A stretch of DNA of 64,000 nucleotides from Gammaproteobacteria bacterium (GCA_012103455.1 WLWT01000001.1:3603288-3667287), one strand, 5' to 3'; positions 43,907-52,881 are shown, counted from the first letter of the stretch. Made by a program: numbers and translations. The notes: generated by a model from the letters alone, not told the origin.

Positions 43907-45564
43907 CGCGCACTGCCTCCTGTGTTGCTGCTTGCTAGTAGACCGTTGGCGCGGTCGGCTTCGATACGATGGGACGGGCGCTCCCCGGGAGGGCCGTAAC
44001 CGCCACCGCCCCCTGTGCGCAGGACCAGCCTATCGCCAGCGCGCAGAGAAAAGCTCTGCTTGGAGCGCAAAGCGATACGCTCAGCACCGCGCAGCACGAA
44101 AGTCTGCGCCCGTGCCCCCGGCTCACCACCGAATAGACCGGCGGATTCAAGCTCGAAGCGATCGGCATAAGTGGCAAACTGCACGTCATCTTCCAGCACC
44201 TCATAGATGCGCTGAAGCGCCAGGCCGCCGCGTTGCTTGCCGCGCCCGCCGGAGCCGGGCACCAAGCTGTAGTCGAGTACGCGGAAAAACGGATAAGTCA
44301 TGTCCATCGCTTCAATAGGAATATTGCTGCAATTGGACAATGGGCAATCAACCCCGTCGCAGCCGTCATGCACCGGACCTGCGCCTAATCCACCACCGAA
44401 GATCTCCAGATAAATGGCATACCCGCGCGCACTGAAGTGGCTCAAGCAGGCGGAGGTAGTGGTGTCGTAACCGCACGCGACCACCCGCCCGGGTACGGCC
44501 CCGGCCAGTGCTTTCATCACCGCGTTGTAAACCCGGTAGCTGGGCAACAAGCGGGCGCGCACCGCCGCCGGTGGCTTGGGATTGACGATACTGCCATAGG
44601 GCGCCGTCACCGAGATCGCCCGCAACGCCCCGGCATTAAACGGAATATCGTGACTGGTGAGCACCGCTTTCACCACCGAAGCGGTGGCCCCCACGGTGGC
44701 GGCGAACGGATTGTTGATATTGGCTTTGACTTGAGCGGCACTGCCGGAGAAATCGGCGCTGATGGCATCGCCCCTGATTTCGACAGTAGCTTTGATGCTG
44801 AGCGGCCCGTTGCCGAAGCCGTCGTCGTCAATAGCATCTTCACCCAGGTAGACCCCATCGGGCACCTGCCGCAGGGCGCCGCGCACTCTTCGCTCGGCGT
44901 AGTCCAACGCCGCCTCCATTACCCGCAACACCGTTTCCGTGCCGTACTTGCGGCACAGCTCGCGCACCCGCCCGGCACCGATACGGTTAGCGGCGAACTG
45001 AGCGTTGAAATCGCCTATGGTGGCATCCGCAAGCCGGATATTGGCCCGCAGCAGGCGCTCGAATGGGCCACCGTTCCAGTCCCGCGCCATGCTGTAGCGG
45101 CTAGGCGGGATGATGATGCCTTCCTGATGTACATCGGTGGCATCCGGGTTCAACCCCGGCGCGCCACCGCCCATATCAATGTGATGGGCCACTGATGCGC
45201 AGAACCCGACGCGCACGCCGTCTACGAATATGGGGGTAAAAATAAACACATCCGGTACGTGCTGACCGCCGTTGAAAGGATCGTTGTTGATGTAAAAATC
45301 GCCCTGCGCCAGCTCATCGATCGGCACGGCGGCGGCGCAGGCTGCGAAAGTGTGGGTGATGGAGCCCAATTGCAGCGGGATCAATTCCGACTGAGCCACC
45401 ACCGCGCCGTTGCAGTCCAACAAAGCGGTCGATGCATCAGAGGCTTCACGCACGATGGGCGAGTGCGCCGAGCGGATGAGCTTAGCGCCCATCTCATTGG
45501 CGGCGGCCAACAAGGCCTGCGTGATCACCGCCTGATCAGCAGGGTTCAACGCGGTCATGTCCAT
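43903..45564 (-). CDS. hyuB: Hydantoinase B / 5-oxoprolinase beta-type subunit
   Basis: 553 residues. Family motifs are IRSAHSPIVREASDASTALL at the N-terminus, QGDFYINNDPFNGGQHVPD, VAHHIDMGGGAPG, DFSGSAAQVKANINNPFA and the C-terminal GRGKQRGGLALQR with GGGGYGPPGERP. With HyuA it forms an ATP-dependent hydrolase of hydantoins, 5-oxoproline, N-methylhydantoin or acetone-type substrates. The substrate cannot be read from sequence. It starts 3 bp after hyuA. Confidence 0.92.
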   Translation of the reverse strand: MDMTALNPADQAVITQALLAAANEMGAKLIRSAHSPIVREASDASTALLDCNGAVVAQSELIPLQLGSITHTFAACAAAVPIDELAQGDFYINNDPFNGGQHVPDVFIFTPIFVDGVRVGFCASVAHHIDMGGGAPGLNPDATDVHQEGIIIPPSRYSMARDWNGGPFERLLRANIRLADATIGDFNAQFAANRIGAGRVRELCRKYGTETVLRVMEAALDYAERRVRGALRQVPDGVYLGEDAIDDDGFGNGPLSIKATVEIRGDAISADFSGSAAQVKANINNPFAATVGATASVVKAVLTSHDIPFNAGALRAISVTAPYGSIVNPKPPAAVRARLLPSYRVYNAVMKALAGAVPGRVVACGYDTTTSACLSHFSARGYAIYLEIFGGGLGAGPVHDGCDGVDCPLSNCSNIPIEAMDMTYPFFRVLDYSLVPGSGGRGKQRGGLALQRIYEVLEDDVQFATYADRFELESAGLFGGEPGARAQTFVLRGAERIALRSKQSFSLRAGDRLVLRTGGGGGYGPPGERPSHRIEADRANGLLASSNTGGSAR

Positions 45565-45567
45565 AGC

Positions 45568-47607
45568 TCAGATCTGCCCCGGTGATGAACCTTGATGATG
45601 AGCTTTTTCGATAATCAGATTGAAAGCGGCGTCGTGGTGCGCGTGCCAGCCCTCGGGTAGATAGACGGTCGAGGTGGTGTCCTCGATGATCATGGGGCCG
45701 CACGCGCCATTTGAAAAGCCGCCCCGGCTGACGCACAGCGCCCGCACCCGCTTGCCTTGCTCGAACACCTCCACCGGGCCCGCCGCCCCGCCCGCCTCAT
45801 CGTTCAACCGCGGCGCCGGCAACGCAGCAGGCGTCACCGCGCCGCCTACCCGCACGGAGACGATTTCGCAGGCCTGCTCCGCCGCCCCGGCGAACTCGAA
45901 ATGGCGGGTATGTTCGGCGTCGAACCGCTCGCGTATGTGAACCGCATCGGCTGCATTCACCTGCGCTTCGTCAATGCTCACGGGGATCTCGAACGCTTGC
46001 GTGACATAGCGCATCTCGAAGGTGACCGAGAAGCGCACACCGCGCATACCGAGCCCGGCGAAGAACGCCATCACCTTGCCGCGTAACTCATCGACAAGCG
46101 CCCGCAGCTCGCCCATACGCTCCGCTCGGACCGTGATGCGGCGCGTTTGCGTCTCATAGTGCACATAGTCGCACGCCAGCAAACCGAGGGCCGACAGCAC
46201 GCCGGCGTGGGGTGGCACCACCACTGTGGCGAGCCCCAGTTCCTCGGCCACCCGCACCGCCTGCATGGGCCCGGCGCCACCGAACGGTACCAGCGCGAAG
46301 CCTCTTGGGTCCTTACCACGCTCGGTGGAAAGGCGCTGGATCGCCCGCACTACGTTCGACTCCGCCACTCGGATGGCGGCGTCGGCCGCCGCCTCCACCG
46401 CTAACCCCAATAGACCGGCGATAGCGGCCACCGCTGCGCGCGCCGCTTTTGCATCAATGGGCATAGCGCCACCCAAAAAAGCGCCGGCGCGCATCGTGCC
46501 GCGTACCACATGAGCATCGGTAATGGTCGGCAACCCACCACCGCGGCCATAACAAGCCGGCCCCGGTGCGGCCCCGGCCGACTGCGGGCCTACCCGCAAC
46601 ATGCCGCCGTCATCGACCCAGATGATGGAACCGCCGCCGGCACCGACTGTCTCGATATCCAGCCCCGGCATCTTGATAGGTAAACCATCCACCTGCGTTT
46701 CAGCAACGATCTGCGCCTGCCCTCCTTCCACCAGGCACACATCCGTGCTAGTGCCCCCCATATCGAGAGTAATAATGTCGTGCAACGCTGAGCGGGCCGC
46801 TTGGCGGGTGGCGCCCACCACGCCGGCGGCTGGTCCTGAGAACAGCGAGCTGATGGCATTACGGCCCATGGCGGCGGCCGGTAGGCGGCCACCGTTCGAC
46901 TGCATAACACTCAGATGGCCGCTAAAGCCGCCCTGCGCCAAAGCGCTTTCCAGCCGCTCGAGGTAAGCACTGATGACCGGCTGCACATAAGCCGACAAGG
47001 CGGTGGTGGAATACCGCTCATACTCCCTGAAAACCGGCATCACCTCATGCGACAAGGTCACCGGCAGATCGATGCCGGCTTCGGCGATCAGCGCCGCCGT
47101 GCGCTGCTCATGGCTAGGGTTGGCGTAGCTGTTCAGATAAGCGACAGCGATGGCATCATACCGCGCCACCTTTTGTGCCTTAATCCGGGCCAACACCGCG
47201 GCCAAGGCCGCCTCGTCCAGCGCCATCACCACGGCGCCGTCAGCGTCTAAACGCTCCGCGACCTCGAAGGTATCCTTGCGTTCCACCACCGGCGCCGGCT
47301 TAACGTAGTGCAGATCGTAGATATAACGCCGGTTGTGGCGCTGAAGATACAGCAGATCACGGGTACCTTGGGTGACCAACAAACACACCCGCGCGCCCTT
47401 GCGCTCCAAGATCGCATTGGTGGCCACGGTGGAGCCATGGGCCAATTCCACCACTTGGTCCAACGCCCCGCCCCATGCCCTCAATGCGGCTATGGCGCCC
47501 ACCTCGGGTGCATGCGGTGTACTCGGCACCTTCGCCGTTCGGATCATGCCGTCTTCGATGGCCACCAGATCCGTAAACGTACCACCGACTTCTACACCTA
47601 CTCTCAT
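45568..47607 (-). CDS. hyuA: Hydantoinase A / oxoprolinase alpha-type subunit
   Basis: About 679 residues from the ATG at 47607 (MRVGVEVGGTFTDLVAIEDG); the frame extends to 47664 but the added residues are not family-like. ATPase-type phosphate loops are GVEVGGTFTDLVA and TLDMGGTSTDVCLVEGG. YERYSTTALSAYVQP, SNGGRLPA and FGGAGPMQAVRVAEELG are also typical. It heads the operon hyuA-hyuB-EcsC-GT41. The pair is complete and in frame. Confidence 0.92.
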   Translation of the reverse strand: MRVGVEVGGTFTDLVAIEDGMIRTAKVPSTPHAPEVGAIAALRAWGGALDQVVELAHGSTVATNAILERKGARVCLLVTQGTRDLLYLQRHNRRYIYDLHYVKPAPVVERKDTFEVAERLDADGAVVMALDEAALAAVLARIKAQKVARYDAIAVAYLNSYANPSHEQRTAALIAEAGIDLPVTLSHEVMPVFREYERYSTTALSAYVQPVISAYLERLESALAQGGFSGHLSVMQSNGGRLPAAAMGRNAISSLFSGPAAGVVGATRQAARSALHDIITLDMGGTSTDVCLVEGGQAQIVAETQVDGLPIKMPGLDIETVGAGGGSIIWVDDGGMLRVGPQSAGAAPGPACYGRGGGLPTITDAHVVRGTMRAGAFLGGAMPIDAKAARAAVAAIAGLLGLAVEAAADAAIRVAESNVVRAIQRLSTERGKDPRGFALVPFGGAGPMQAVRVAEELGLATVVVPPHAGVLSALGLLACDYVHYETQTRRITVRAERMGELRALVDELRGKVMAFFAGLGMRGVRFSVTFEMRYVTQAFEIPVSIDEAQVNAADAVHIRERFDAEHTRHFEFAGAAEQACEIVSVRVGGAVTPAALPAPRLNDEAGGAAGPVEVFEQGKRVRALCVSRGGFSNGACGPMIIEDTTSTVYLPEGWHAHHDAAFNLIIEKAHHQGSSPGQI

Positions 47608-47746
47608 AGGCGCATAGAATAGCGGAAGGTACCCACTGCCAGGCGCTCTATTGATGGCGCCCATTAACCTATTAACTATTAACTATTAACTGCCCTCAAC
47701 TAACCGTGCCCACTCGACTACCCGCAGGGAAGAGGACACTTCAATC
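47608..47746. promoter_or_regulatory. Divergent promoter region, hyuA / LarA-like gene
   Basis: About 140 bp between divergent genes, with a tandem ACTATTA repeat (three CTATTAACT units around 47667-47690). AGGGAAGAGGA lies before the LarA-like start. No certain -35/-10 box was picked. Confidence 0.4.
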
Positions 47747-49029
47747 ATGCAAAACCACACCCGCTTTCAACTCTCACACGCCCATGCCGGTATCAATGCC
47801 GGCGACGCACCGGCCCTGTTCAAGCTACGCCAGCATTTTCCACGGCCGCTGGAGGAGGACGTGGAAAACGCCGTGCGCCGCGAGCTGGCGCCCTTTCTCA
47901 GCACGATCGAAGCCGGCCAACGCATCGCCGTCACCGGCAGTTCAAGAGGCATCGTCAACTTTCTACCAGTGGTGCGCACGGCGGTGGCCGAACTGAAGGC
48001 CGCCGGTGCGCAACCTTTCGTGGTCCCCGGCATGGGCAGTCATGGCGGCGCCACCGCGCAAGGACAAATGGAGGTATTGGCCAATACCCATGGCATGACG
48101 CCGGCGAGCGTAGGCTGCTCCATCCACTCCAGCATGGAAGTAGTACAGATCGGCACCACCGCCACCGGATTCCCCGTTTACCAGGACAAGCACTGCCACG
48201 ATGCCGATGGCGTCTTGGTGATCAACCGGGTCAAACCCCACACCGGCTTCACCGAGGTAGTGGAAAGCGGGCTGTGCAAAATGCTGGTCATCGGCCTAGG
48301 CAAACAAAGCGGTGCCTCCACCATCCACCAACAAGCGTTACGGGTGGACATGGGGCGCATGATCATGGACGCATCACGCATCATCGTGCAAGCCGGGCGG
48401 CCCAAACTACTAGGTGGGCTGGCGCTGGTGGAAAACGCCTTCAAAGAGACAGCCACGCGGCCCTACTCGAGCAAGAAGGAGTGTTGTTGCGCGAAGCGTA
48501 TGACTTGCTGCCGCGCTTACCCTTCGATGATCTGGATGTATTGATCGTCGATGAAATCGGCAAAAACATAAGTGGCGCCGGCATGGACACCAATGTCATA
48601 GGCCGCAAACCGGGCCTCACAGCGCCGCGCATCCAATGCATCTACGTGCGCGATCTCACCGAACAAACCCATGGTAATGCCACCGGCTTGGGTAACGCCG
48701 ATCTGATGCCACGCGCTGTGCTACCCAAGGTGGATCTGAATTCAACCTACATGAACGCGTACACGGCGAAGCGGTTAAGCGTGGGCAAGATCCCCATGTT
48801 GGTGGAAAGTGAATTACAAGCCATGCAGATCTTTTCAGGTTTCAGGGCCGAGGAAGATCCGGCTTCGTTACGCCTTTTGTGGATCACCAACACGTCAAAG
48901 CTAACCGAGATGTGGGCATCCAGCGCATTACTGGACGAAGCGGAAGCGAATGAGCGCATCGAAGTGTTATCCGCGCCCATGCCGATCGGTTTCGACGGTG
49001 AACTCAATATGGTAACGCCGGGCGTTTAA
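47747..49029 (+). pseudogene. LarA-like (lactate racemase domain, DUF2088) gene with a frameshift
   Basis: The first frame (47747 to about 48450) carries IAVTGSSRGIVNFLPVVRTA, PGMGSHGGATAQGQMEVLA, LVINRVKPHTGFTEVVESGL and KMLVIGLGKQSGAS, the signature of nickel-pincer lactate-racemase-like proteins. A one-base shift at about 48450-48455 then moves the protein to the other frame, which continues LLEQEGVLLREAYDLLPRL and DEIGKNISGAGMDTNV to the end. Rejoined length is ~427 residues, the family norm. It may be recent decay or a sequencing error. It is divergent from hyuA. Confidence 0.83.
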
Positions 49030-49035
49030 ATTTTT

Positions 49036-49175
49036 GGGCACCTGCTAAAAATGCACTTTTCCCGCGATTGCGGCGTCAGCGCCGTGCTCCAATCCTCAGG
49101 TATCACCTATCACTGCGGTTGTGCGCGCGGTGCTTTCTTGCACTCACGAAACAATGACTATTGTTAGAGGCGCCC
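49036..49175 (-). mobile_element. MITE-like repeat, copy I
   Basis: From GGGCACCTGCTAAAAATGCAC to TTGTTAGAGGCGCCC with TTTT on both sides (4-bp duplication). It provides the last codons and stop of the convergent doxX gene. Confidence 0.9.
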
Positions 49176-49559
49176 TTTTGACGTTTTAGTTAAGCACGCC
49201 CAGTACACCCACGCTAAGGCCACAAACTGTAACGGTAAACGGGCGTAGAGCGCCCAAGGCGGCAATGCCGGATACAGATCAGGGTTCATAGCCATGTGAA
49301 CATTAGCCGGATACACAGCGATGATAAGCGCCATGAGTCCAAAAGCGGCGGTGCGCCGTAGAGAGGTTATGAGTACGCCTGCGCCACCTAAGACTTCGAA
49401 CAATCCGCTGATCAGCACTAACTCCCAGTGCCAAGGCAAGTAGGGCGGCATAATCATCACGTAGAACTCGGCATGAACAAAATGATTGCAGCCGGCGGCG
49501 ATAAAAAATAAACCCAGCACCACGCGCGCCCGCCGTTGCCATTGACTGTCATTGTTCAT
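49164..49559 (-). CDS. DoxX-family membrane protein
   Basis: 131 residues with four hydrophobic helices: ARVVLGLFFIAAGCNHFVH, WELVLISGLFEVLGGAGVLI, AAFGLMALIIAVYPANVHMA, and PLQFVALAWVYWACL. DoxX-like proteins sit in the inner membrane and are linked to redox or thiosulfate metabolism, but their role is not settled. The final residues KGRL and the TAA come from the adjoining MITE end, so the native C-terminus may have been a little different. Confidence 0.82.
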   Translation of the reverse strand: MNNDSQWQRRARVVLGLFFIAAGCNHFVHAEFYVMIMPPYLPWHWELVLISGLFEVLGGAGVLITSLRRTAAFGLMALIIAVYPANVHMAMNPDLYPALPPWALYARLPLQFVALAWVYWACLTKTSKGRL

Positions 49560-49626
49560 TCATTGAAGTCTAGTTGGGTCAGTCATCACCAATTCGCCGC
49601 AGAAGAGTCTGCGAGTTCTGTCCTAT

Positions 49627-49734
49627 GTCTAACGCCGTAAATAACCGGACCAAAAAACGTGTTACCACTGAACCTGAATTTACCACGAAAGGAGCGCCGC
49701 GTTTTTTGGTCCGAGTTAAGTTGCCTTGTTAACA
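49627..49734 (-). repeat. Long attC-like site after vapC (integron B)
   Basis: On the minus strand it runs from GTTAAC to GTTAGAC (perfect GTTRRRY). The long arms CTCGGACCAAAAAACGCG and CGTTTTTTGGTCCG flank a ~35-nt loop. The ~108-bp length is in the attC range. Confidence 0.78.
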
Positions 49735-50109
49735 CTAGTTTTTTGGTATGTAGTTGACATCCGGCAGACCTTTAAAATCAATATCTTGTGTCCATACTGT
49801 TGCAGCAAAATGAGTTGCTATTGTATAGATAATGCTATCAGCCATTGGTAGTTTATACTGCAGGCTTATTTTGGCGGCAGCAGTAGATATCGAGGGTGTC
49901 AATGCCACTATTTTTCCTTTTTGGATAACTGCAAGAGCCTGCAATAAATGATTTTCGTCGCTTTCTCGAAGTATTACTTTCGATATTTCGTACATACATA
50001 TAGTTGGCACTATAAGTTGGTCGAATTGCTTTATCGGAGCAGCAAATTTTTTGGCATTTCCACCGCCGGCAAAATATTCGAGCCACCCTGAAGTGTCTAC
50101 AACATTCAT
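49735..50109 (-). CDS. vapC: VapC-type PIN toxin
   Basis: 124 residues: MNVVDTSGWLEYFAGGGNAK (first Asp), ICMYEISKVILRE (Glu), PMADSIIYTIATHF and VWTQDIDF (Asp residues). All metal-binding positions appear intact. It overlaps vapB by 4 bp and is followed by an attC-like site, forming a TA cassette of integron B. Confidence 0.9.
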   Translation of the reverse strand: MNVVDTSGWLEYFAGGGNAKKFAAPIKQFDQLIVPTICMYEISKVILRESDENHLLQALAVIQKGKIVALTPSISTAAAKISLQYKLPMADSIIYTIATHFAATVWTQDIDFKGLPDVNYIPKN

Positions 50110-50312
50110 ATTCGGTCTTCTTCTCTGGTAAATTTTGTATTAATACCTTTAAGAAAACCTTCTAGTTCACCTACATCTCTTTCAGGGATAAGTTCAATTC
50201 TGTTTTCGTACTGGACAACCTGCATTCGTTGTCCGGGTTGCACCTGCAAGGACTCTCTGATTTCTTTGGGAATAACAACTTGAAATTTTGGTGATACCTT
50301 AACACTTAACAT
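50106..50312 (-). CDS. vapB: VapB-type AbrB/SpoVT antitoxin
   Basis: 68 residues with the swapped-hairpin AbrB fold: VKVSPKFQVVIPKEIRESLQ, PGQRMQVVQYENRIELIPER. The C-terminal tail EGFLKGINTKFTREEDRI would bind VapC. It overlaps vapC and presumably autoregulates. Confidence 0.9.
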   Translation of the reverse strand: MLSVKVSPKFQVVIPKEIRESLQVQPGQRMQVVQYENRIELIPERDVGELEGFLKGINTKFTREEDRI

Positions 50313-50376
50313 CGTTCATGCCCTTATCGATCAGGTTTTGGTATTACGGTAGTGTTATCGATTCCTTCTGTCAAGT

Positions 50377-50438
50377 GCTGACGTCGCAAATCAGCGGCAC
50401 GCGCCTTTTGCGCGTCCGCTGGATTTGCCTTGTTAGGT
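50377..50438 (-). repeat. attC-like site between zinc-protein and vapBC cassettes
   Basis: 62 bp. On the minus strand the left core is ACCTAAC and the right core is GTCAGC, where GTTAGC is expected. The arms GGCAAATCCAGCGGACGCGC and GCGCGTGCCGCTGATTTGC pair. The T-to-C core change parallels CACTGTCAGGG at the attI junction. Confidence 0.75.
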
Positions 50439-50827
50439 TTTTTCACCAGGTTTCTTAATATTATAATCTTCATGACTAGTTAAATCTTTCACCATAAATC
50501 CATTCTTCGTTCGGTGAAGTATCAATCTAAAATCCGGATGAATAGGAATGGAAATAACATTTCTATCATATTGCATCCTTTTTCCCTTGTACTTCGAATA
50601 ATGTTCACCAGATTCAATTCTTGATATTATTTTTCTAGTCTTATCTATGAGATTTTTTTATTAAGTGGCTTTAAATTAACAGGATCAGCTTCAAATAACC
50701 GCTCCCATTCATCAGCTATTTTTTGTTCCTTTACTTTACTTTCGACAAGTTGCTTTTCTTGTTCACACCTATGACAATACTTACCTTTTCCCTTATGTCC
50801 ACACGGGAATGTTTTTTTAGCCATCTC
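50433..50827 (-). CDS. Zinc-ribbon-like cassette protein in two frames (A7 slip site)
   Basis: The first frame starts MAKKTFPCGHKGKGKYCHRC (Cys/His zinc-binding knuckle) at 50827 and stops after PLNKKIS. The -1 frame, starting from the AAAAAAA run (50653-50659 on the plus strand), continues NLIDKTRKIISRIESGEHYS, then GKRMQYDRNVISIPIHPDFR and ends SHEDYNIKKPGEKT at 50433. The two parts joined give ~131 residues and match a family of CxxH zinc-binding proteins with a conserved SHEDYN end (I think DUF7682). A slip at A7, genuine or programmed, would restore the protein. It is the first cassette of integron B. Confidence 0.65.
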
Positions 50828-50830
50828 GAA

Positions 50831-50925
50831 CCCTGACAGTGTATTAGACGGATATGGAATATACTGCATTAGACAGAGACTATCTAGTGCGATATATTCC
50901 TGGTTAACCCGAGTCACCACACATC
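50831..50925 (-). other. attI-like region of integron B
   Basis: Carries the same block as 31981-32049 in reverse: GGAATATATCGC-type hairpin arms, ATATCCGTCTAATACACTGT, then CAGGG where cassette DNA begins. It lies between the integrase pseudogene and the zinc-protein cassette. Confidence 0.65.
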
Positions 50926-50937
50926 ATCACTTCGCGG

Positions 50938-51785
50938 ATGAACGCCCCATCCAATGGGCACAATTAACTTAACCTGTTAGCCAAACAACAGCTGCCCGAA
51001 GGCGCGCGGCGTTGCTATGTCCGACATCTCGAACGTTTGCTCAGAGCCTTCCCGGATAAATCATTGTCTGCTTTATCCAAGGCGGATATAGAGGCTTTTC
51101 TGCGAAATTTGTCGCGCCAACATCGATTACCGGATGGGCAGTTTAAGCAAGCAGTGGAGGCGTTGCGTTGATGACTGGTTGAGTGAGCCGATACGCCTGC
51201 GGGTCAAGCTTGTAGATTGGTTGTTTTGGCGTGAGGCGATGCGACCGCTTGAACCGGAGCATGCGGCCCTGGCCGGTCCGCGCCGGCGGCCAATTGGGCC
51301 GGGCGTGCCGGTTCGGATACCGGCTTGGATGCCTCATACCAGGTTTCGTTGCGGCGGATGTTGAGCCTGCTCCGGGCGCGTCATTATTCGATCCGCACTG
51401 AGCAGGCCTATATCGATTGGGTCACCCGGTTTATGCGTGGGTGCGCGGGACAATCCATCGCGGAGGTGAAGCGCACCGATGTTGAACGTTATTTGTCCTA
51501 TCTTGCTACGGAGCGCACTATCTAGGCCAGCACCCACAATGTGGCTTTGAACGCCATTGTGTTTGGGTTGACGCAGGTATTGCAGCGTCCACCTGATGCG
51601 TTCGCTTTGCGTCACGCCAAGCGTACGCGGCGTTGGCTGGCGGTGTTGAGCCGTGATGAGGTCGGCCGTTTACTGGGCCCTATGGCAGGTGTTTACGCTT
51701 TGATGGCTGGCTTGATGTACGGCGCGGGTATGCGTTTGATGGAAGGCGTACGCGTGCGCGTGATGGATGTGGATTTCGAGCAGAT
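50938..51785 (+). pseudogene. Integron integrase (IntI-type tyrosine recombinase), decayed and truncated
   Basis: MNAPSNGHN is followed by an early TAA, then LERLLRAFPDKSLSALSKAD and FKQAVEALR. A frameshift leads to VKLVDWLFWREAMRPLEPEH, then YSIRTEQAYIDWVTRFMRG, an in-frame TAG (51522-51524), and ASTHNVALNAIVFGLTQVLQ, LSRDEVGRLL, GLMYGAGMRLMEGVRVRVMD. These are N-terminal and first catalytic-domain segments of integron integrases. The C-terminal part with the R, H and Y residues is removed by MITE J. Non-functional. Confidence 0.87.
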
Positions 51786-51923
51786 GGGCGCCTCTAAAAA
51801 TGCACTTTTTTCGTCAGTGCAAGGAAGCACCGCGCGCGGAACCGCAGTGATAGGTGATACCTGAGGATTCGAGCACGGAGCTGACGCCGCCATCGCGGAA
51901 AAAGTGCATTGTTAGAGGTGCCC
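51786..51923 (+). mobile_element. MITE-like repeat, copy J
   Basis: GGGCGCCTCTAAAAATGCAC at the left, GTTAGAGGTGCCC at the right. It joins the integrase relic to a truncated oxidoreductase and shows no target duplication, so a deletion probably followed insertion or recombination between two copies. Confidence 0.9.
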
Positions 51924-52175
51924 TAAACAAAAAGCGGCAGCGGCGACCTGCTCCCCGGTGGCATTGGCAATGATGGCGGCATCGATCTGCGCCAGGGGTA
52001 GCCCGCTCCAATGCGCGCAGTGCGCAACGTCCACAAACGCGCTGGCGGGCAGCCCCTCGCGCCGCGACGCCACCCAGCGTAATGCAACACCCGGCGGCGC
52101 ATGAATGGTCAAAGCGTAGCGGGTACCCCAGTGGCCAGCGCCGATGAGCGCGAGCCGTAATGGCTGGCCACTCAT
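51912..52175 (-). pseudogene. Gfo/Idh/MocA-type oxidoreductase, truncated by the MITE
   Basis: About 83 residues of the NAD(P)-binding domain: RLALIGAGHWGTRYALTIHA, DAAIIANATGEQVAAAA. The sequence then runs into MITE J and stops, so the rest of the ~330-residue protein is missing. It overlaps the preceding chimeric gene by 4 bp, showing an original operon with a sugar epimerase. Confidence 0.82.
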
Positions 52176-52723
52176 CGCTTGCCGGTGTAGTTATCCGCGG
52201 TCCAAGCGAGATACCGCTGCCTGCCTTCTGCAATGCGCACTTGCGGCTTGTAGCCCAGCTCACGCCGCGCTTTACCTAGCTTGTAGAAGGCGTGTAGGTC
52301 GTCGCGGGTGCCGTAGCGGCGGCGGTCCTCGAAGTCGAGCAAGAAGGGCGAGCCGTAGGTGGGCACGAACACCATGTGGCGCCCGCCCATGGGGACGCTG
52401 CGCTCGAGGTTGCGCGCGGTGAGGGTGAAGGTTTCCGGAGCTTTCGCGACCAGCTCCATGAGCAGGGCGCGATCGATGCGCACGCGGTAGCCGTCGATGC
52501 CGGCGCGCGCCGCCTTCCAGTAATCGATCGCCTCGTCGTCGCGAAAGTCGATGCCGATCGGTTCGAGGATCCGCATCGAGACGTCGTGGATGCGCTCGAC
52601 GCCTTCTTCGTCGAGCACTTCGTAGAAGGGCAGCTCCAGCGGCGGCGGCATCGGCGCTGGTGCGCCGACCCGCGCGCGGTGGCGGGCCGCGCGTCCGCCG
52701 TTCCGGGGGCGTCGGGTGGCCAT
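52172..52723 (-). pseudogene. Chimeric ORF: MttB-type methyltransferase N-terminus joined to an epimerase C-terminus
   Basis: Residues ~25-150 match the start of trimethylamine methyltransferase (MttB) family proteins: YEVLDEEGVERIHDVSMRIL, FTLTARNLERSVPMGG, FVPTYGSPFLLDFEDRRR, RDDLHAFYKL. The last ~33 residues, KARRELGYKPQVRIAEG and LAWTADNYTGKR, are the C-terminus of an NAD-dependent sugar epimerase/dehydratase. Neither part is a full domain. A deletion has fused two genes in frame, so the ORF is unlikely to be functional. Confidence 0.8.
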
Positions 52724-52881
52724 GGGATGGACCCTCCCCAGGGCTTGAGCGGCATGGAGCGCGGCTGCGAAGCTGACCGGGGAAACGTCAGGTCCTGCGC
52801 AGCAGTCCTCGGATGGTCAATCAAGGATAGCGCTGACCGATCCGAAGTCGATAAGCCGGCGGCACACGGCCCGTTCCCGGC
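52724..52881. other. Non-coding spacer between two relics
   Basis: About 160 bp with no supported feature. Confidence 0.3.

Noticed and set aside
43954..45200. Long plus-strand ORFs antisense to hyuB and hyuA
   Set aside because: They are high-GC mirror frames of well-supported hydantoinase genes.
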